From contig OW386293.2 of NCBI GenBank assembly GCA_936432065.2, forward strand, positions 23,386,234 through 23,450,233: a stretch of 64,000 nucleotides of DNA, written 5' to 3'. The translations under genes were made by a program, and so were the position numbers. Under the pieces are notes generated by a model. It saw only the letters and a program-made list of their open reading frames with translations. It had not been told where the DNA came from and did not search any database. Source of the DNA: Rutpela maculata (Eukaryota > Arthropoda > Insecta > Coleoptera > Cerambycidae). This document shows, in pieces, positions 10,868-22,331 of the stretch (its first letter is position 1; each line of letters begins with the position of its first letter).

Positions 10868-12530
10868 TATATTTAAGACACTTTTCTCATAAAGCTGTAA
10901 TTTCTCTTTCCAACGGTTTTTTCAGATTTAAAAGCGGATAAAATAACCTTAGAAATGGCATTTATTTGCTATTTCTAGTTGTCTTTGGAATTCAGGAACG
11001 AATTTAAAAAATTTCGAAGTAGGCTTTGAATTTGAATAAAAGGGTATTTCTCAACAAATTAAATGTAAAATTGGCCTATTTTGTTCATTTACTTGGATTT
11101 AGAAACGTTTTTCCCATTTTTCCATTTCATGGAAATTCAATTTGTCATAACTCCAATTTTTTTCAAATAGTACCTTATATGTATTATTTTTTTATCAGAT
11201 GGAGCGGTAAATTTGCTTTAGACTGGGTTTTCCCGATTAAAAATTGAATATAAATTAAAATAAATATTAAGCATTTTGTAGAAGCGTTTCGAATTATGTG
11301 TCCATATCTTCCAGTAAGCCATGAAAAACAGATGAGTTGTTTTTAATTAGAGAAAATTTATTTTGATAAATATAACAAAAATTTTGATGAATCATTAGAA
11401 AAAAAACAAAAATTCACACAATCAAAACCAATTTATAAGTTATGATACCTATCTGGACAGCAACTTACTAAATTTATAAATATTATAATTAGGCAACACA
11501 ACAATACAACACAACTAAATACCAAACCTATATCAGGTCCTCAAAATGACGCCCACCCATTTCAGAACACTTGTTCACTCTTCGAATAGTTTCTCTCATA
11601 TCACTTTGTAATATGAATATAGAGACTATAGAGATTATTTCAGAAATTTTAGGTATTTTAGATACTTTGGCAGCCCTGCACTTAATTAGATATATATATA
11701 ATAGCTGTGGATAGTATTCATTCTGTCACAAGGAGCGCTAGTATCAATCTGAATATTTTTATGAATGTAAATACGTCGCAAAATATTCCCCTTCTCTGCG
11801 AATATTATGCAGCAAGTTAAAAAGAATAAACTTAACATACTTTAAAACAGTTAGATTTTCATTCATAAATCTTAAAACTTTCCCAGCACAGCATTTTACA
11901 TAACAAATTCAGTTTTAACGACTTTCTAACACCTGCGGAAAATTTTACTGGAATACTTAAAATAATAAAGGTTCCATCTATGCCTCCGTAAAAATGGGAT
12001 AAATGCTTTTAAGAATTTGTATTCACGTTGTCACGAGAGGTAATCCATGAATTTCTTATACAATTTTAATAAAGCTGTTTCGAAATTAAAAAGTAGTTGA
12101 GTTTATCGTTACCAAATCAACTTGTATAAGTTTCTATAAAAGTTTACCGTTGAAATAAGCCTCTTATTAAAAATCTTATTATATTCGTTTAAAATTACTG
12201 TTAGCAAACAACTTTTAACTTTTAAAATAAAATCAAAATGTGTGAACCTCTAATTTTACCAACATTTATTGCCTATAACGTATTTTCCATTTCTGGATTA
12301 TTTAAGGCTAGTGTAATATACTGCCCTAATATCAGTAAAACACTTATTGCTCGTATTATAATCTTTATTGATCTTCATCTCACTTGTGTTCGATACAAAT
12401 TGAATATATTATCTCTTACAAGCTTCAGTATTTACCTTTTTGCTGCTTACATAAAAATGCTGATATCCTACAACTAGTTTCAAAAAATTCAAAATACTTG
12501 TCGATATATTTTTGACTTACGAAGGTAAAG
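10868..12530. other. Unannotated AT-rich stretch
   Basis: No gene, RNA or repeat boundary recognised; short frames only. Confidence 0.35.
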
Positions 12531-12924
12531 TAGTATTACTATGAGAAGATGCCAGCAAAAAATATGCGCAGAAACGAGTTTGTGCGCTCCATCATTCTAA
12601 ACCAATGAGAAAGAATTACGTGACATTCAATGTCAACACCAGTGGCGGCGGTGCCCTGCAGTAGCGCGGCGGCGACGGTAATAATAATAATAATAAAACA
12701 ACTTTATTAGGCAAACTTTAGTAGAACTTACTATTCTTACACTTCTCCTGAACAAAGGTTACTCGTAACAGTTGACAAGTTTTAATCTACTCCATTTTCA
12801 CAGTTCCTTGACCGCGAAACTTTTATTGCAATTACACATTCCTATACCCCAGATAAAGCTATGCCACTGGTAAAAATATTCGCGCATTTTGGCTCCGCCC
12901 TGGCATCTTCTCATAGTAATACTA
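12531..12924. mobile_element. 394-bp MITE
   Basis: Perfect 25-bp terminal inverted repeats: left starts TAGTATTACTATGAGAAGAT and continues GCCAG; right is its exact reverse complement at 12900-12924. The interior holds a GC-rich patch (about 12640-12680) and an AAT microsatellite. No coding capacity; no clear target duplication. Confidence 0.8.
12679..12697 (+). repeat. AAT microsatellite
   Basis: Short run of TAATAATAATAATAATAA inside the MITE. Confidence 0.8.
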
Positions 12925-15598
12925 GTCTACTCATGTCAGTACAAAAATTCAAGAACTTCATTGGCTGAAAATTTATAGTATATGGAAGCTTCATTTGTTT
13001 GTATATCGTTTGCTTATTATATCTACTTCAAGATACCTGAGGGATAAGCTGATACCTGGTAATGAATCGCATTCGCGTAATGTTAAGTATGTTAATCACA
13101 CAGGCCCACAAAAAAAAGTGGTCTGTCCAGCAGACCAGACCAGTGTATCTTTACCTATGTATTTTGACCCGCTGAATCCGAATCCGAAGTCAATTCTCAC
13201 ATTGGTTCGTTTTTTATCCCTAACCTCAAAAGACAACCGCGTTTTTTCGCCTTTCACATTCAAACGAGTAGAATTTTTTTTTAACGTTCACTTCATAACC
13301 TCATAACGCCATATCGGGACGTGCAAGATTCTATAACTACAAAACTCTGAGTAAACAGAAATTTTACACGTCTGACTTCAAAAAGCATACAAGCATATAA
13401 CACGACGCGTTTAGCCTTTTATAACCCCATAACTCATACCATATTAGCTGAGTAATGGTCTTCCTTAAGATGTAAATTTCTTTTTATAGCTATTTTTGGC
13501 TATTTTACTCGTTATATTTTGTACCGTAATTTTTGGAAAAGTTAGGTAACACCGTAAACGTTAACGGTTACTCAGTTTTTACGGGAGCCTTTAGGTCGTG
13601 GATTACTTTTTTTTTTGTATTATTTTTTTTTTATGTTGTTATGCTGATGTTCTTTTTTAACTATCTATACTTACTTATAGAGGGCGCCAATTAGTTGCAA
13701 CCAACAGTGTTTAAAAAAATTAATTTATAGCTAACCAACCAATAAATTTAACTATAAGGTTAATAGATGGTTATATTTGTTAAAATGAGACAGACAAAAA
13801 AATATTTTTGTTTGAGACTTATATTACTAAATAGACAAACACACACATATAGACAAAAAAGGGTATTTTCATGATATACCTAGATAGCATTAATTCCTTA
13901 GGGAAATCTAATAAGCAGGATTATAATATGTCTGATTAAACTTTAAAAATAGTATAAAAATGTATAGAAAATATTATTTTGATTAATGATATATTAATTA
14001 ATTATTATAAAGTATATGATTAGCAATGGCATACGTATGTTTTTGCTTTACAGAAATTTTACTGTTTAAAAAAAATTATGTAAATGAAATGTAATATCAT
14101 ATGAATATTTTTCAAAATTGTTTTTATATAAATATGTAATGGTAAATTTAGCATGTAATTTTAATCAAATAAAAGTGTAATGAAATAATTACTTAACTGA
14201 GATATCCTTTGGTGGAATAAGAAATTTGCTCCTAGGAATGTTCTGGATTACCTCTGTACATTACTCGTGGATAGCAACAATTTTCCAGAGGATGTTACCA
14301 TGATCCATATATCCAACGACTATTTCATGAATTTTTACCAACAGTGAAAAGGGAAACATCCAAAAGACATATATACTATAGTTTTTTCTTAAACAGGAAC
14401 AGGCACAGGAACAAAAAAATCGTCGTAACGGGACAAAAACCATATAACAAACCCTTACATATATTTTACTAGAGACGTAAAATCAAATGAATAAAGGGGA
14501 ATAAAAAATAAAGGCCTAAAAGAGAAGGAGAAAAATCGAAATTAAAATTGGCAAACACTTACAAAAGTGAAAAAAAACTCACCCAAGATGTTGTGTGGGC
14601 CTTATTAAAAAAGGTTGCTCATTTACTATTTTAAATTTGAGAATTGCACTAGACAAAAATGCCCTGTGGTTTTATTTGCAAAGCTGATAAAACATCATAA
14701 TATTTGACCACAAGTACAAACTATTTTTGTGTGCTCTCATATTAACATTCACAGAATAGCACCTTATCACATATCAGTTCTTTCACCTAATGTTCGTTTT
14801 TCTCAATTTCAAATTCTTAGTCCTTCAAGATTATGGCAGAGGGCAGCTCAATGCAGAGACATTGGGAACGTTGAAAACACCGCGTACTATACCGTATGGA
14901 CTCTGAACTCAACATGTTTTACAAATAATTCCTTGATAATTCTGATCAGTCTAGAAATTCGGTATACTTTAGATGTAATAAATAATGTGGCATTTTTAAA
15001 TGCTACAATTTCTTAGTTTTCCTTTTTCTTATTTCATTTTTGTTTTTTACTTTTAAGCGTTATTATCATTATTTATAACGAATATGCTTTAATGGCAGAT
15101 AGAAGTCACCGAGGGTAATCAGATTCATCCATAGAAAAAGCTAGTTGGACCCTCGTTGCTAAAATACTATGTATTTTTGGCAAAATTTCTTTTGGTTGTT
15201 ACTTTGTAAATGAATGAAATAATAAGTTCATATTTAAAAAAAAACTAACCAGTCCTGGACTAGAAAAAAAAATGTTTTTTTGTTCTTCAAGAAAACAATA
15301 CCCTGCATATGTTTTTTAAATTTCAATATTAAATTCAAAAAGTGCATAAAAAACTGAACAAAATAGTGTCATTATTTTTTTTGCCACACTTTTGCCGCCT
15401 TCGAAATAAATTCCACTAAATAATGCAATATGAGACTTTAGAAAATATCGATGAATCATAGGCGCAAAAAAAATTTCCACTATTAAATTATGCATTTAAT
15501 TTTTTTTTCAGCAATAATTTTTATGTTTTTATTACCAATTAATAAAAAAAAAAATTGTTAGAGGACACCGAATCGAGAATCTATTTCATTCATGTCAT
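12925..15598. other. Unannotated AT-rich stretch
   Basis: Frames such as 12995-13306 and 14729-15016 show no recognisable domain or codon bias. No repeat boundary seen. Confidence 0.35.
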
Positions 15599-15608
15599 TT
15601 ATTAAAGA

Positions 15609-15893
15609 CTAGAAATACAGCAACATGACATTCCTATTAACAACAACAATAACTGTAAGTTGCATATCAATAACGCACATGGTAACAAGATACCAATAAA
15701 ATATCAATAGAATAATTGTAACAAAAACAAAAATGCAGACGTCAGAAATTGTCATAAACTCAGCTTCAGTACATTTTTTAGTGCGGTTCACGAGATGACC
15801 GATTGATCTTCTTATCACATTAGGACTGTTTCTAATTTCTTTGTGGTATTCAACAATCTTTTGCGTTAATTCATCTCTGCAACCAGTGTTCAC
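15609..15893 (-). CDS. Unrecognised ORF with one membrane segment, possible 3' exon
   Basis: A 94-codon open frame on the minus strand. The first part is charged and helical-looking (DELTQKIVEYHKEIR), then residues about 50-75 form one strongly hydrophobic segment (VCIFVFVTIILLIFYWYLV) near the C-terminus, as in a tail-anchored protein. An AATAAA signal follows the stop closely on the same strand. The frame stays open for some codons upstream of the first Met (DFEVYKV), towards the LINE relic at 15896-17390, so it could be a host exon, an element tail or a chance frame. I do not recognise the protein. No splice acceptor is convincing. Confidence 0.25.
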   Translation of the reverse strand: MNTGCRDELTQKIVEYHKEIRNSPNVIRRSIGHLVNRTKKCTEAEFMTISDVCIFVFVTIILLIFYWYLVTMCVIDMQLTVIVVVNRNVMLLYF

Positions 15894-15895
15894 TT

Positions 15896-17390
15896 TGTAG
15901 ACCTCAAAATCCTTTCTATGGGGGCATCTCTTACTTACTCCAGCACCGGAAAACCAGTGCCGAAGTGTTTGTGCCTCAGGTTCATAAGACTAAGCAGGAA
16001 GTCAGAACGTGGATGGAAGTTTCCTCCTCGTCCCCGCAGAACCTGCACCTCTATGCAGGTGTTTTCTGAAAGAGCCGTGCCCAGTCAAGAGACCTGCCAC
16101 GATTCTGACCTATTTCCTGCTTAGTCGCAGGATTTGTTCTGCTCGCTTCGGCAAAGGCCCTGAAATAAGGAGCTTCGCTTGCCGGAGTCCTAGGTAGGAG
16201 GCCCAGAAGTCAACGAACTGGGAACGAGTCCAGTTTTCTATTGACTTCTTGGCATTTGATCTAGGGTGGCCGAGAGGCGAGCTCCAGACCCAGTAGGGGC
16301 CCCTTAGAGCCCCCTCTAGCCAGAGCATCTGCCCGCTCGTTACCCTCGATGTTGCTGTGTCCAGGCACCCAGAGAAGCTTGACCCAGTTGGATGTGTCAA
16401 GTTCACAGAGAGCCTTTTTACAGTTTTGAACCAGTATTGACTTGGTCCGGACTGATGCAAGGGCCTTGAGGGCCGTTTGACAATCGCTACATGTATATGT
16501 GTTTGCTAGAATATTTCCTTCGAATATTCTCCTGGGCGCAGACTAAAATAGCAAAGATCTCAGTCTGGAATACCATGGAGAATTTGCCCAGGGAATAAGA
16601 AAGTTTAGTTCTAGGCATTTCACTGTATATCCCTGGTCCAGCACCTCCTTCAAACCTATTCCCAGAGTGGGTTTCAGTCTTCTCTTTTTTGGATGACAAC
16701 CTCAAAGGGTTCTGAGAGGGAGAAGGAAGGCACCATATCATCATTCCTAGCCTCTAGAAGTGAATGGGTCCCTAATCCCTATCACGTCAGATAGGGCCCT
16801 TGTGTGACCTAATTGTTCTCCTCCAATCTTCCACTGACCAACCGCACCTCAGCCTGTATGCCGCTTTCCGAGCCTCGGCCTCAATCAACAAGTGAAGGGG
16901 CACAAGGTCAAGAAGGACCTTCAGATCCGCTGTGGGAGTCGTGCGTATTGCTCCTGTAACTCCCAAGCAGGCGAGCCTTTGGAGTTGTGTTAGCTTCTGT
17001 TGAATGTATAGTCTGGTTACAGGAGGAAACCAAACAACAGAAGCATAAGTGATTATTGATCTTACTGTAACAGTATAGTATCACATTGTTACCCTGGGGT
17101 TTAACCCCCGAGTTGCACCAAAAGTCCTTCTACATACCCAAACGGTAACTGACCTTAACTTTAGATATCCATTATGGCTACCAGTGATTTTAATAAGCGA
17201 AAATGTCCATGCATATAAAGCTTTACAAACTTTCTTGTTTCTATTGGTATGGATATTTAAATCCTTTGTCCTTTGTTTCTTTCCACATGTTTTTTTATCC
17301 CATGTTGACTGTAGTCTCTCTTTGTGTGTGCATGTAAAACGTCCTGATGGATCACTAGGTAAGAAGCGTGGGTTCAATGCATTCCTTACA
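15896..17390 (-). pseudogene. LINE ORF2 3' half with RNase H domain, decayed
   Basis: Read right to left: the region downstream of the RT palm (SIITYASVVWFPPVTRLYIQ, then LTQLQRLACLGVTGAIRTTP), a spacer, an RNase H domain, then a C-terminal tail with a partial Cys/His-type block. The RNase H part shows GAGPGIYSEMPRTKLSYSLG, the Glu in FQTEIFAILVCAQENIR, the Asp in CSDCQTALKALAS, and the final LLWVPGHSNIEGNERADALA with catalytic His and Asp. The first catalytic Asp region is damaged. Stops and frameshifts occur throughout; the RT palm and endonuclease are absent. An RNase H after the RT is typical of the I/LOA/R1-type clades. GC content is higher than in the surroundings, suggesting later arrival. 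Confidence 0.8.
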
Positions 17391-17529
17391 TTTCATTCTT
17401 TGTTAAAGGTTATATTTTAACAGCTCTACGTGGCTAATGGCAACTAGCTGAAGGCCATTAAACAAAAAAAAACGTAATGTATAATAGTTATTCCCTTATG
17501 CATTAGATGTTCTTTTTCTTATTATTGTT

Positions 17530-18727
17530 GAGGTCTTGGCAGACGTATTGTGATCCATTAATTATTCTAGTGGGCCTTCCCTTGCTGTATGTTGTATGTC
17601 ATCACTCAGTCTCGTTGAAGCTTTCTCGCAGTAGCTCTTTGGTAATATCGGTGTCATTAGATATCAGGCAAACGAAAAATCCTACTCTTCTTACGACAAG
17701 AGGTTTAGCAAAAGAACAATGTTAAAAATAGGACTTTTTTGGCCCATCCTTGGTAAAGTGTGGGAACATGTTTTTTTTACTAATTTTGGGGTACCAAATA
17801 CGAATCTATCATCCGAATTAGCTAAAAACGTCGGGAAAACAGTAAAAATTCGTATTTGGGGGTGGCATTGAAATTGATATTGGAACTTGCAACAAAAAGT
17901 TATTCTTTAGTGCAGAAAATTCTTTCAAAATACACAGCTTCGTTAGGTAAGTAGAAAAATAAGCAACAATTCTAAATTCGCCCCCCCCCCTCCACCTCGT
18001 TTCCGTCGCCCATCACCACCCTACAAGAACGATGTAAATTGCTAAATCTAATATACGGTTATTTATTTATTTTTAAAAAAACCAAAACTCTTCGTTAAAT
18101 GGCTATTATTAGGTTATAATGTGATTACTTCTGAATACTCTTACACCAATTAAAGTGGTCGATTTTATCTTTTTAAAGTTTTTATTGGTTTTAATTACAA
18201 CAGAAATCCCTAATCACCCAGTTTGATATCATAATTAGGTGATTTAGTCAATTCAGATGAATATTTCTCACCTCTGAATATTTCTCATACTTTTGGGGTT
18301 GGGGTGTACGGTGTCCATATCACTACCCAGAAAATATTACCTGTTTTTTACATTAAAAAATTATTTAATTGTTTAAATGACTTTTGGAGAGGACGGTTGG
18401 TTTTTTACTTCTCTTTCTACTTAGTTATCGAAACTTAGTTTTTTAAGAGAATTTTATGCAAAAGAATAACCTTTTGTAGTTCCAATTCTAGTGGCAAGTT
18501 CTAATGTCAATTCCAATGTCACCCCTTCTTAATGTGTTCCCGAGATGTTTCGCCAAAACGGGCGGCGGATTCGTTTTCAGCAAAATTAGTAAAAAAAGAT
18601 GGTTTTCACACTTTACCACGGATGGGCCTTTTTTAACATTGTTCTTTCAGATTGGGGTTAGCTCGTCTCCTGGCGTTGGTGAATGGCTTTAGTCGCGGAT
18701 ATATTAAATAAATTGTAAAAAAAAAGC
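17530..18727 (+). repeat. Repeat module R (related to 36740-36905), split by an inverted-repeat element
   Basis: Left part (to 17710) contains CCTACTCTTCTTACGA and AAGAGGTTTAGCAAA; right part (from 18648) contains GGGGTTAGCTCGTCTCCTGG and CGTTGGTGAATGG, then a short A-rich tail. The intact counterpart at 36740-36905 reads these blocks without interruption. The A-rich end suggests a retroposed sequence; the source is not identified. Confidence 0.6.
17711..18647. mobile_element. Inverted-repeat (foldback) element inside module R
   Basis: Arms of roughly 250 bp: left begins AAAGAACAATGTTAAAAA and right is its reverse complement ending at 18647. Matching inner blocks include GGCCCATCC, GGTAAAGTGTG, the GGAACTTGCAAC / GAACTTGCCAC pair and TTATTCTTT. 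A 400-bp unpaired centre holds a C-rich run at 17980. No transposase. The insertion point is defined by the uninterrupted copy at 36.8 kb. Confidence 0.7.
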
Positions 18728-18742
18728 GCAAGAACTCATATC

Positions 18743-18941
18743 TAAACACACCACAGGTAGTAGACAACCCCTAAATCTAAAGCCAAGGCTGTCCGAAAGG
18801 AGTTACACATTTGTAAAAACGCAGACAGACATCCAACCCACCGGTGTTGTCAATATCGGAGCTGCGGTTCGAACCCAGAGCGCGATAGACAGTCGGTCAG
18901 CATATTCGTCACTCAATACGCCTTAACCGATTGAGCTACCG
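18743..18941 (-). mobile_element. tRNA-derived SINE, copy 2, split by the CACAGTG element
   Basis: On the minus strand this is an A box (TAGCTCAATCGGTTAAGG), a B box (GGGTTCGAACC), and the SINE body to GGTGTGTTTAG. The 5' tip of the SINE (TGCCGGT on the plus strand) lies 2.7 kb away at 21684-21690. The break is precise: GAGCTACCG continues into CACAGTGG on one side, and TACCGTGCCGGT resumes on the other. Copy 3 at 41942-42151 has the unbroken form. Confidence 0.85.
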
Positions 18942-18992
18942 CACAGTGGTACTTTTATTGAAAACAGGCGTCAAAAATTTACGAAACTTGTA

Positions 18993-20227
18993 GGCCAGTA
19001 GGCTTAAAATCCAAATCGGAAATAATTTCTACAAAAGGTTTTATTGTTTTAATGGCTTCATTCCATTCAACTGATATAAAGATGGAGGCAGGATAAGAAA
19101 CACAATTCTTGAAATCAATTAGTGATGATTATATTTCATAATAACAAAAACTGAGTTAAAGGTATGAAGATGAAAAGGGGAAAAATAGGTAGGTACAAAA
19201 ATTTTACAGACGTCGACGTTTGATTCTCGTTGGGCCACTCGGCTCCTCAAAGTCTGTAATTTCCGATACGGAGTCCGTCGCCCCATCACTCGGCTCCTGA
19301 AAGTCTGTAATTTTCGTCGCGCCATATATGCAGTCCAGGTCTTCGTCAACATCTGGTTCGTCAATTGCATCTGGCTGGAGGGAGTGCAGGAGTACCCCTT
19401 GCAGTTGGCACAAATCAATGAGCAATTAATCCCAGCCTTCCGTCACCCACAACCACCTTCACACCCCTTGCTGCATTTGCAGAAAATTGTGGAGAGAAGA
19501 GACTGTGGAGCTGGTTCCTTGGAGGCAGGAACGGGGTCAAGACCAAACTTTGAAGCCTGCCATCCCCAGAGGAGCGGATCCATCTGGTGTCCTAACCACA
19601 TTTGTACTTATAGGTAAGTTCTCAAGTAATGCTGGCGGGCTGGTTCGGATGTTGGTGGTAAGGATGCCACGTTGAATTTGGATTTCACTAGGGCTTTGGA
19701 AAACAGGTCGAATCGCAATTTATCTAAAATATCTCCTGCCCCACCTCCGTAGAGGGTTGTTAAAAATCATAGGCCAGCTTCGGCAATAGCTTCAGCTTGA
19801 GTGTCATGCTCGAAGAAAGGTTTGATTTCTTCGAGAAGACATTTCTTTTCGATCAACAGCTTGACCACCTTCTTCTTACCAAAAAGCAGAAGTTAAAACG
19901 AAAATTTTTCATAAATATGTAAAATTTGTCCAACTTTGATGAGCAATAGTATGGGAACGGATGGTCCAAAAATATGCGTCTGGTCTCATTCAATGCAGAA
20001 TTTAATGCCCTACAACTTTTAATAGGACTATGTTTTCGATATTGTGAGTCCTTTATGAGATATAACCGTAAAACCGCAAGAATACCCTTTAAACACAACT
20101 CCGCCGCGCCGGCGCCGGGGGGAAACCTAGGATAGTCATAGACAACAAATGAAGCCATTAAAACAATAAAACTTTTTGTAGAAATTATTTTCGATTTGTC
20201 TAATTTTTTAGTTTTACACTACTGGCC
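18993..20227. mobile_element. TA-flanked element carrying a cysteine-rich orphan gene fragment
   Basis: Terminal inverted repeats of about 70 bp: GGCCAGTAG at each end, continuing to matching ATAATTTCTACAAAA and TTTTATTGTTTTAATGGC blocks and CTTCATT. Flanks are TA/TA. Taking it out brings together AAATTTACGAAACTTGTA and TTGGTAGAGTTAAATGCTAA, which matches the uninterrupted right arm of the host element. The interior carries the gene fragment at 19204-19860. Superfamily not assigned; TA duplication fits several DDE groups. Confidence 0.65.
19204..19860 (-). pseudogene. Cysteine-rich protein of unknown function, C-terminal fragment
   Basis: Minus-strand translation, with one or two breaks, gives EEIKPFFEHDTQAEAIAEAG, then TTLYGGGAGDILDKLRFDLF, FNVASLPPTSEPARQHYLRT, and finally SLLSTIFCKCSKGCEGGCG, RKAGINCSLICANCKGYSC. 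The dense Cys pattern (CxCxxGCxxGC, then CxxxCxxCxGxxC) plus the LPPT block is a combination I remember from many uncharacterised repetitive arthropod and cnidarian proteins, which suggests a transposon-borne gene. An in-frame TGA interrupts the Cys cluster. After it comes an acidic tail (PDVDEDLD) and a basic end (RIKRRR). It lies inside the TA-flanked element, so it may be part of that element's own protein. Function unknown; metal binding is likely from the Cys pattern. Confidence 0.6.
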
Positions 20228-21620
20228 TATTGGTAGAGTTAAATGCTAAATTCAGTTTTGCTGCAAAATTTTTTTTTTTTTCAATATGGCTGCTTCAAAA
20301 TTTGGGTCAGAAGAAGCAAACAAAAAAGTCCTGGAACTCGACCCAAGTAGCCCAATGAATTTTTCGACGCTGAATTCAAATCCGACCTCAGAAAAGCCCA
20401 AACATTCTCAAAATTTTGAGCTAGAGCGAAAAAACACCCTTAAAATAGGGTAAAATCACCCCTCATATATGGTGACAATAAGTACATGCAAAAAGTACTC
20501 TTAATGTACAATGCTAGGGTTTTTGAGGTTGCTGATTTCAAATTTCAACATGCCAAAAGCCAAAAATTGATTCTTAGGGTGAAAATCAAGTCAAATGGGG
20601 GTTGAAAGGGGTGTAAAAATGAAAATTTGACAAAATACGTAATTTTCATTATAAACTTATATTTCTAGTGGTTTTCGAGGTTGATGATTTCAAATTTCAA
20701 AATTCCAGAAGCCAAAAATTTATTCTTAGTGTGAAAGTCGAGTAAAATAAGGGTTGAAAGTGGTGAAAAATTAAAATTTGGCAAATTACGTAATTTTCAT
20801 TTCAAGAGTATATTTTTGAGGTTGCTGATTTCAAATTTCAGCATGCCAAAAGCCTAGAATTTATTCTTAGGTTGAAAATAGCGTAAATTAGTGGTTGAAA
20901 GGGATGTAGAAATAAAAAGTTGAAAAAATACGTAATTTAGATTCTGAAATTATATTTTTAGGGGTTTTGAACTTAACAAGTTCGAATCCGATCTCTCAGT
21001 TTTCCTCTATCTACCTACCTCAAACTAGAAAATCCTTTGCCATATATCAAAAATCTAAATTTAAATAAGACAGATGGATTTTTCATCCTAAGAATAAATC
21101 CTAGGCTTTTGGCTTGCTGAAATTTGAAATCAGCAACCTCAAAAACCCCTAAAAGTATACATTTGAAATGAAAATCACGCATTTTGAAAAATTTTCATTT
21201 TTACACCCCTTTCAACCCCCATTTGACTCGATTTTCACCCAAAGAATCAATTTTTGGCTTTTGGCATGTTGAAATTTGAAATCAGCAACTTCAAAAACAC
21301 TAGGATTACTTTTTGTATGTACTTATTGTCAACATATATGAGGATCGATTTTACCCCATTTTAAGGGTATTTCCTCGCTCTAGCTCAGAATGTTGAGGAT
21401 GTTTGAGCTTTTCTGAGGTCGCATTCGAATTCAGCGTCGAAAAATACATTAGAGCACTCTGGTAAAGTTCCAGGATTAGGATTTTTTTGTGGCAGGGTTA
21501 TTTTATTGAATTTTTCATCTTTTTTACTTCTTCTGACCCAAATTTTAAAGCCACCATATTGAAAAAAAAATGTCTGCAGCAAAACTGAATTTAGCACATC
21601 TAAATACTTAACTGTGGTAA
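20225..21620. repeat. Long inverted arms with internal 155-bp tandem units
   Basis: The left arm (20225 to about 20960) and right arm (about 20990 to 21620) are reverse-complement related: CTGAATTTAGCA / TGCTAAATTCAG at the outer side, TCTGAGGTCG / CGACCTCAGA further in, then TTTGAGGTTGCTGATTTC-type blocks. In the left arm that block recurs near 20520, 20675 and 20815, with GGTTGAAAG and TACGTAATTT once per unit. Non-coding body of the CACAGTG element. Confidence 0.7.
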
Positions 21621-21690
21621 ATTTTTCGTAAATTTTTATTGATTTTTTACGCCTGTTTTCAATAAAAGCACCACTGTGTACCGTGCCGGT

Positions 21691-22331
21691 TAAAAAAATC
21701 TGAAATGTTTAAAAAGATCGTGATGATGCATTAGCAAGCGAGCCATGGTTATAGAATCCATTACCATCCTGTACATACATAAAACATTGCTAACCGCTCG
21801 AGAGCCGTTCCGCCGGTATCATTTATTATACCGCGCCGGGTTATGTAATTCCGTTTGCGAATGTGTAAAATAAGTAAAGCAATTAAAACGGCCATCTGGG
21901 TGCTATTTCGTAGGCCGTGCGATATTACGTTTTAATTTAAATATTATATTATGTTTTCATGGCAAAGCAAATTTACTTTGCTAAAAGTAACAGTGATGAA
22001 AACGGATATTTTCAAATTAAATTTAATTCCTCCTTTGAAGCCTGGAGGGGCATGAATGCGTAAATTTGATATCAAAGCAATTAGCTCGGCCATTCTGGTT
22101 ATTAATTTCGAAAGATTCCGAATAATTATCATACTTTATTAGCGTTAAGCTGATTGTTGGCTTATCAACGTATAATTCATAGGTTTATGTGCAATCATTA
22201 TTCACCGGCATGGACAACGGAGAATCATTTCATACCACGGACGTGCAGGTCTCAAATATAGGGTATTTAAATTGTGATGTGAATACTATTTAATATAGTG
22301 GTTGTTACGAGTTGAAATTTAATTAAGCAAC
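21691..22331. other. Unannotated stretch, partly less AT-rich
   Basis: No ORF or repeat boundary. 21720-21920 is less AT-rich (AGCAAGCGAGCCATGG, GAGAGCCGTTCCGCCGG) and could be conserved non-coding host sequence, which only a comparison with relatives would tell. Confidence 0.3.

Larger units (their letters stand above)
18942..21678. mobile_element. CACAGTG-terminal inverted-repeat element, Transib-like ends, non-autonomous
   Basis: Ends are CACAGTGGTACTTTTATTG (left) and, reverse-complemented, CACAGTGGTGCTTTTATTG (right), both continuing AAAACAGGCGT and then an A-rich block. The flanks are a perfect 5-bp duplication TACCG (18937-18941 and 21679-21683) inside a SINE. A CAC-starting terminus plus 5-bp duplication is the signature of the Transib superfamily, the relatives of RAG1. 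The heptamer is identical to the V(D)J recombination-signal heptamer, and the A-rich block starts about 23 bases after it. No Transib transposase is present: the body is long inverted, internally tandem arms (20225-21620) plus a nested TA-flanked element (18993-20227). Superfamily is inferred from ends alone. Confidence 0.7.

Noticed and set aside
12995..13306. 103-codon plus-strand frame
   Set aside because: No motif, no signal around it, no AATAAA or splice signal; probably chance.
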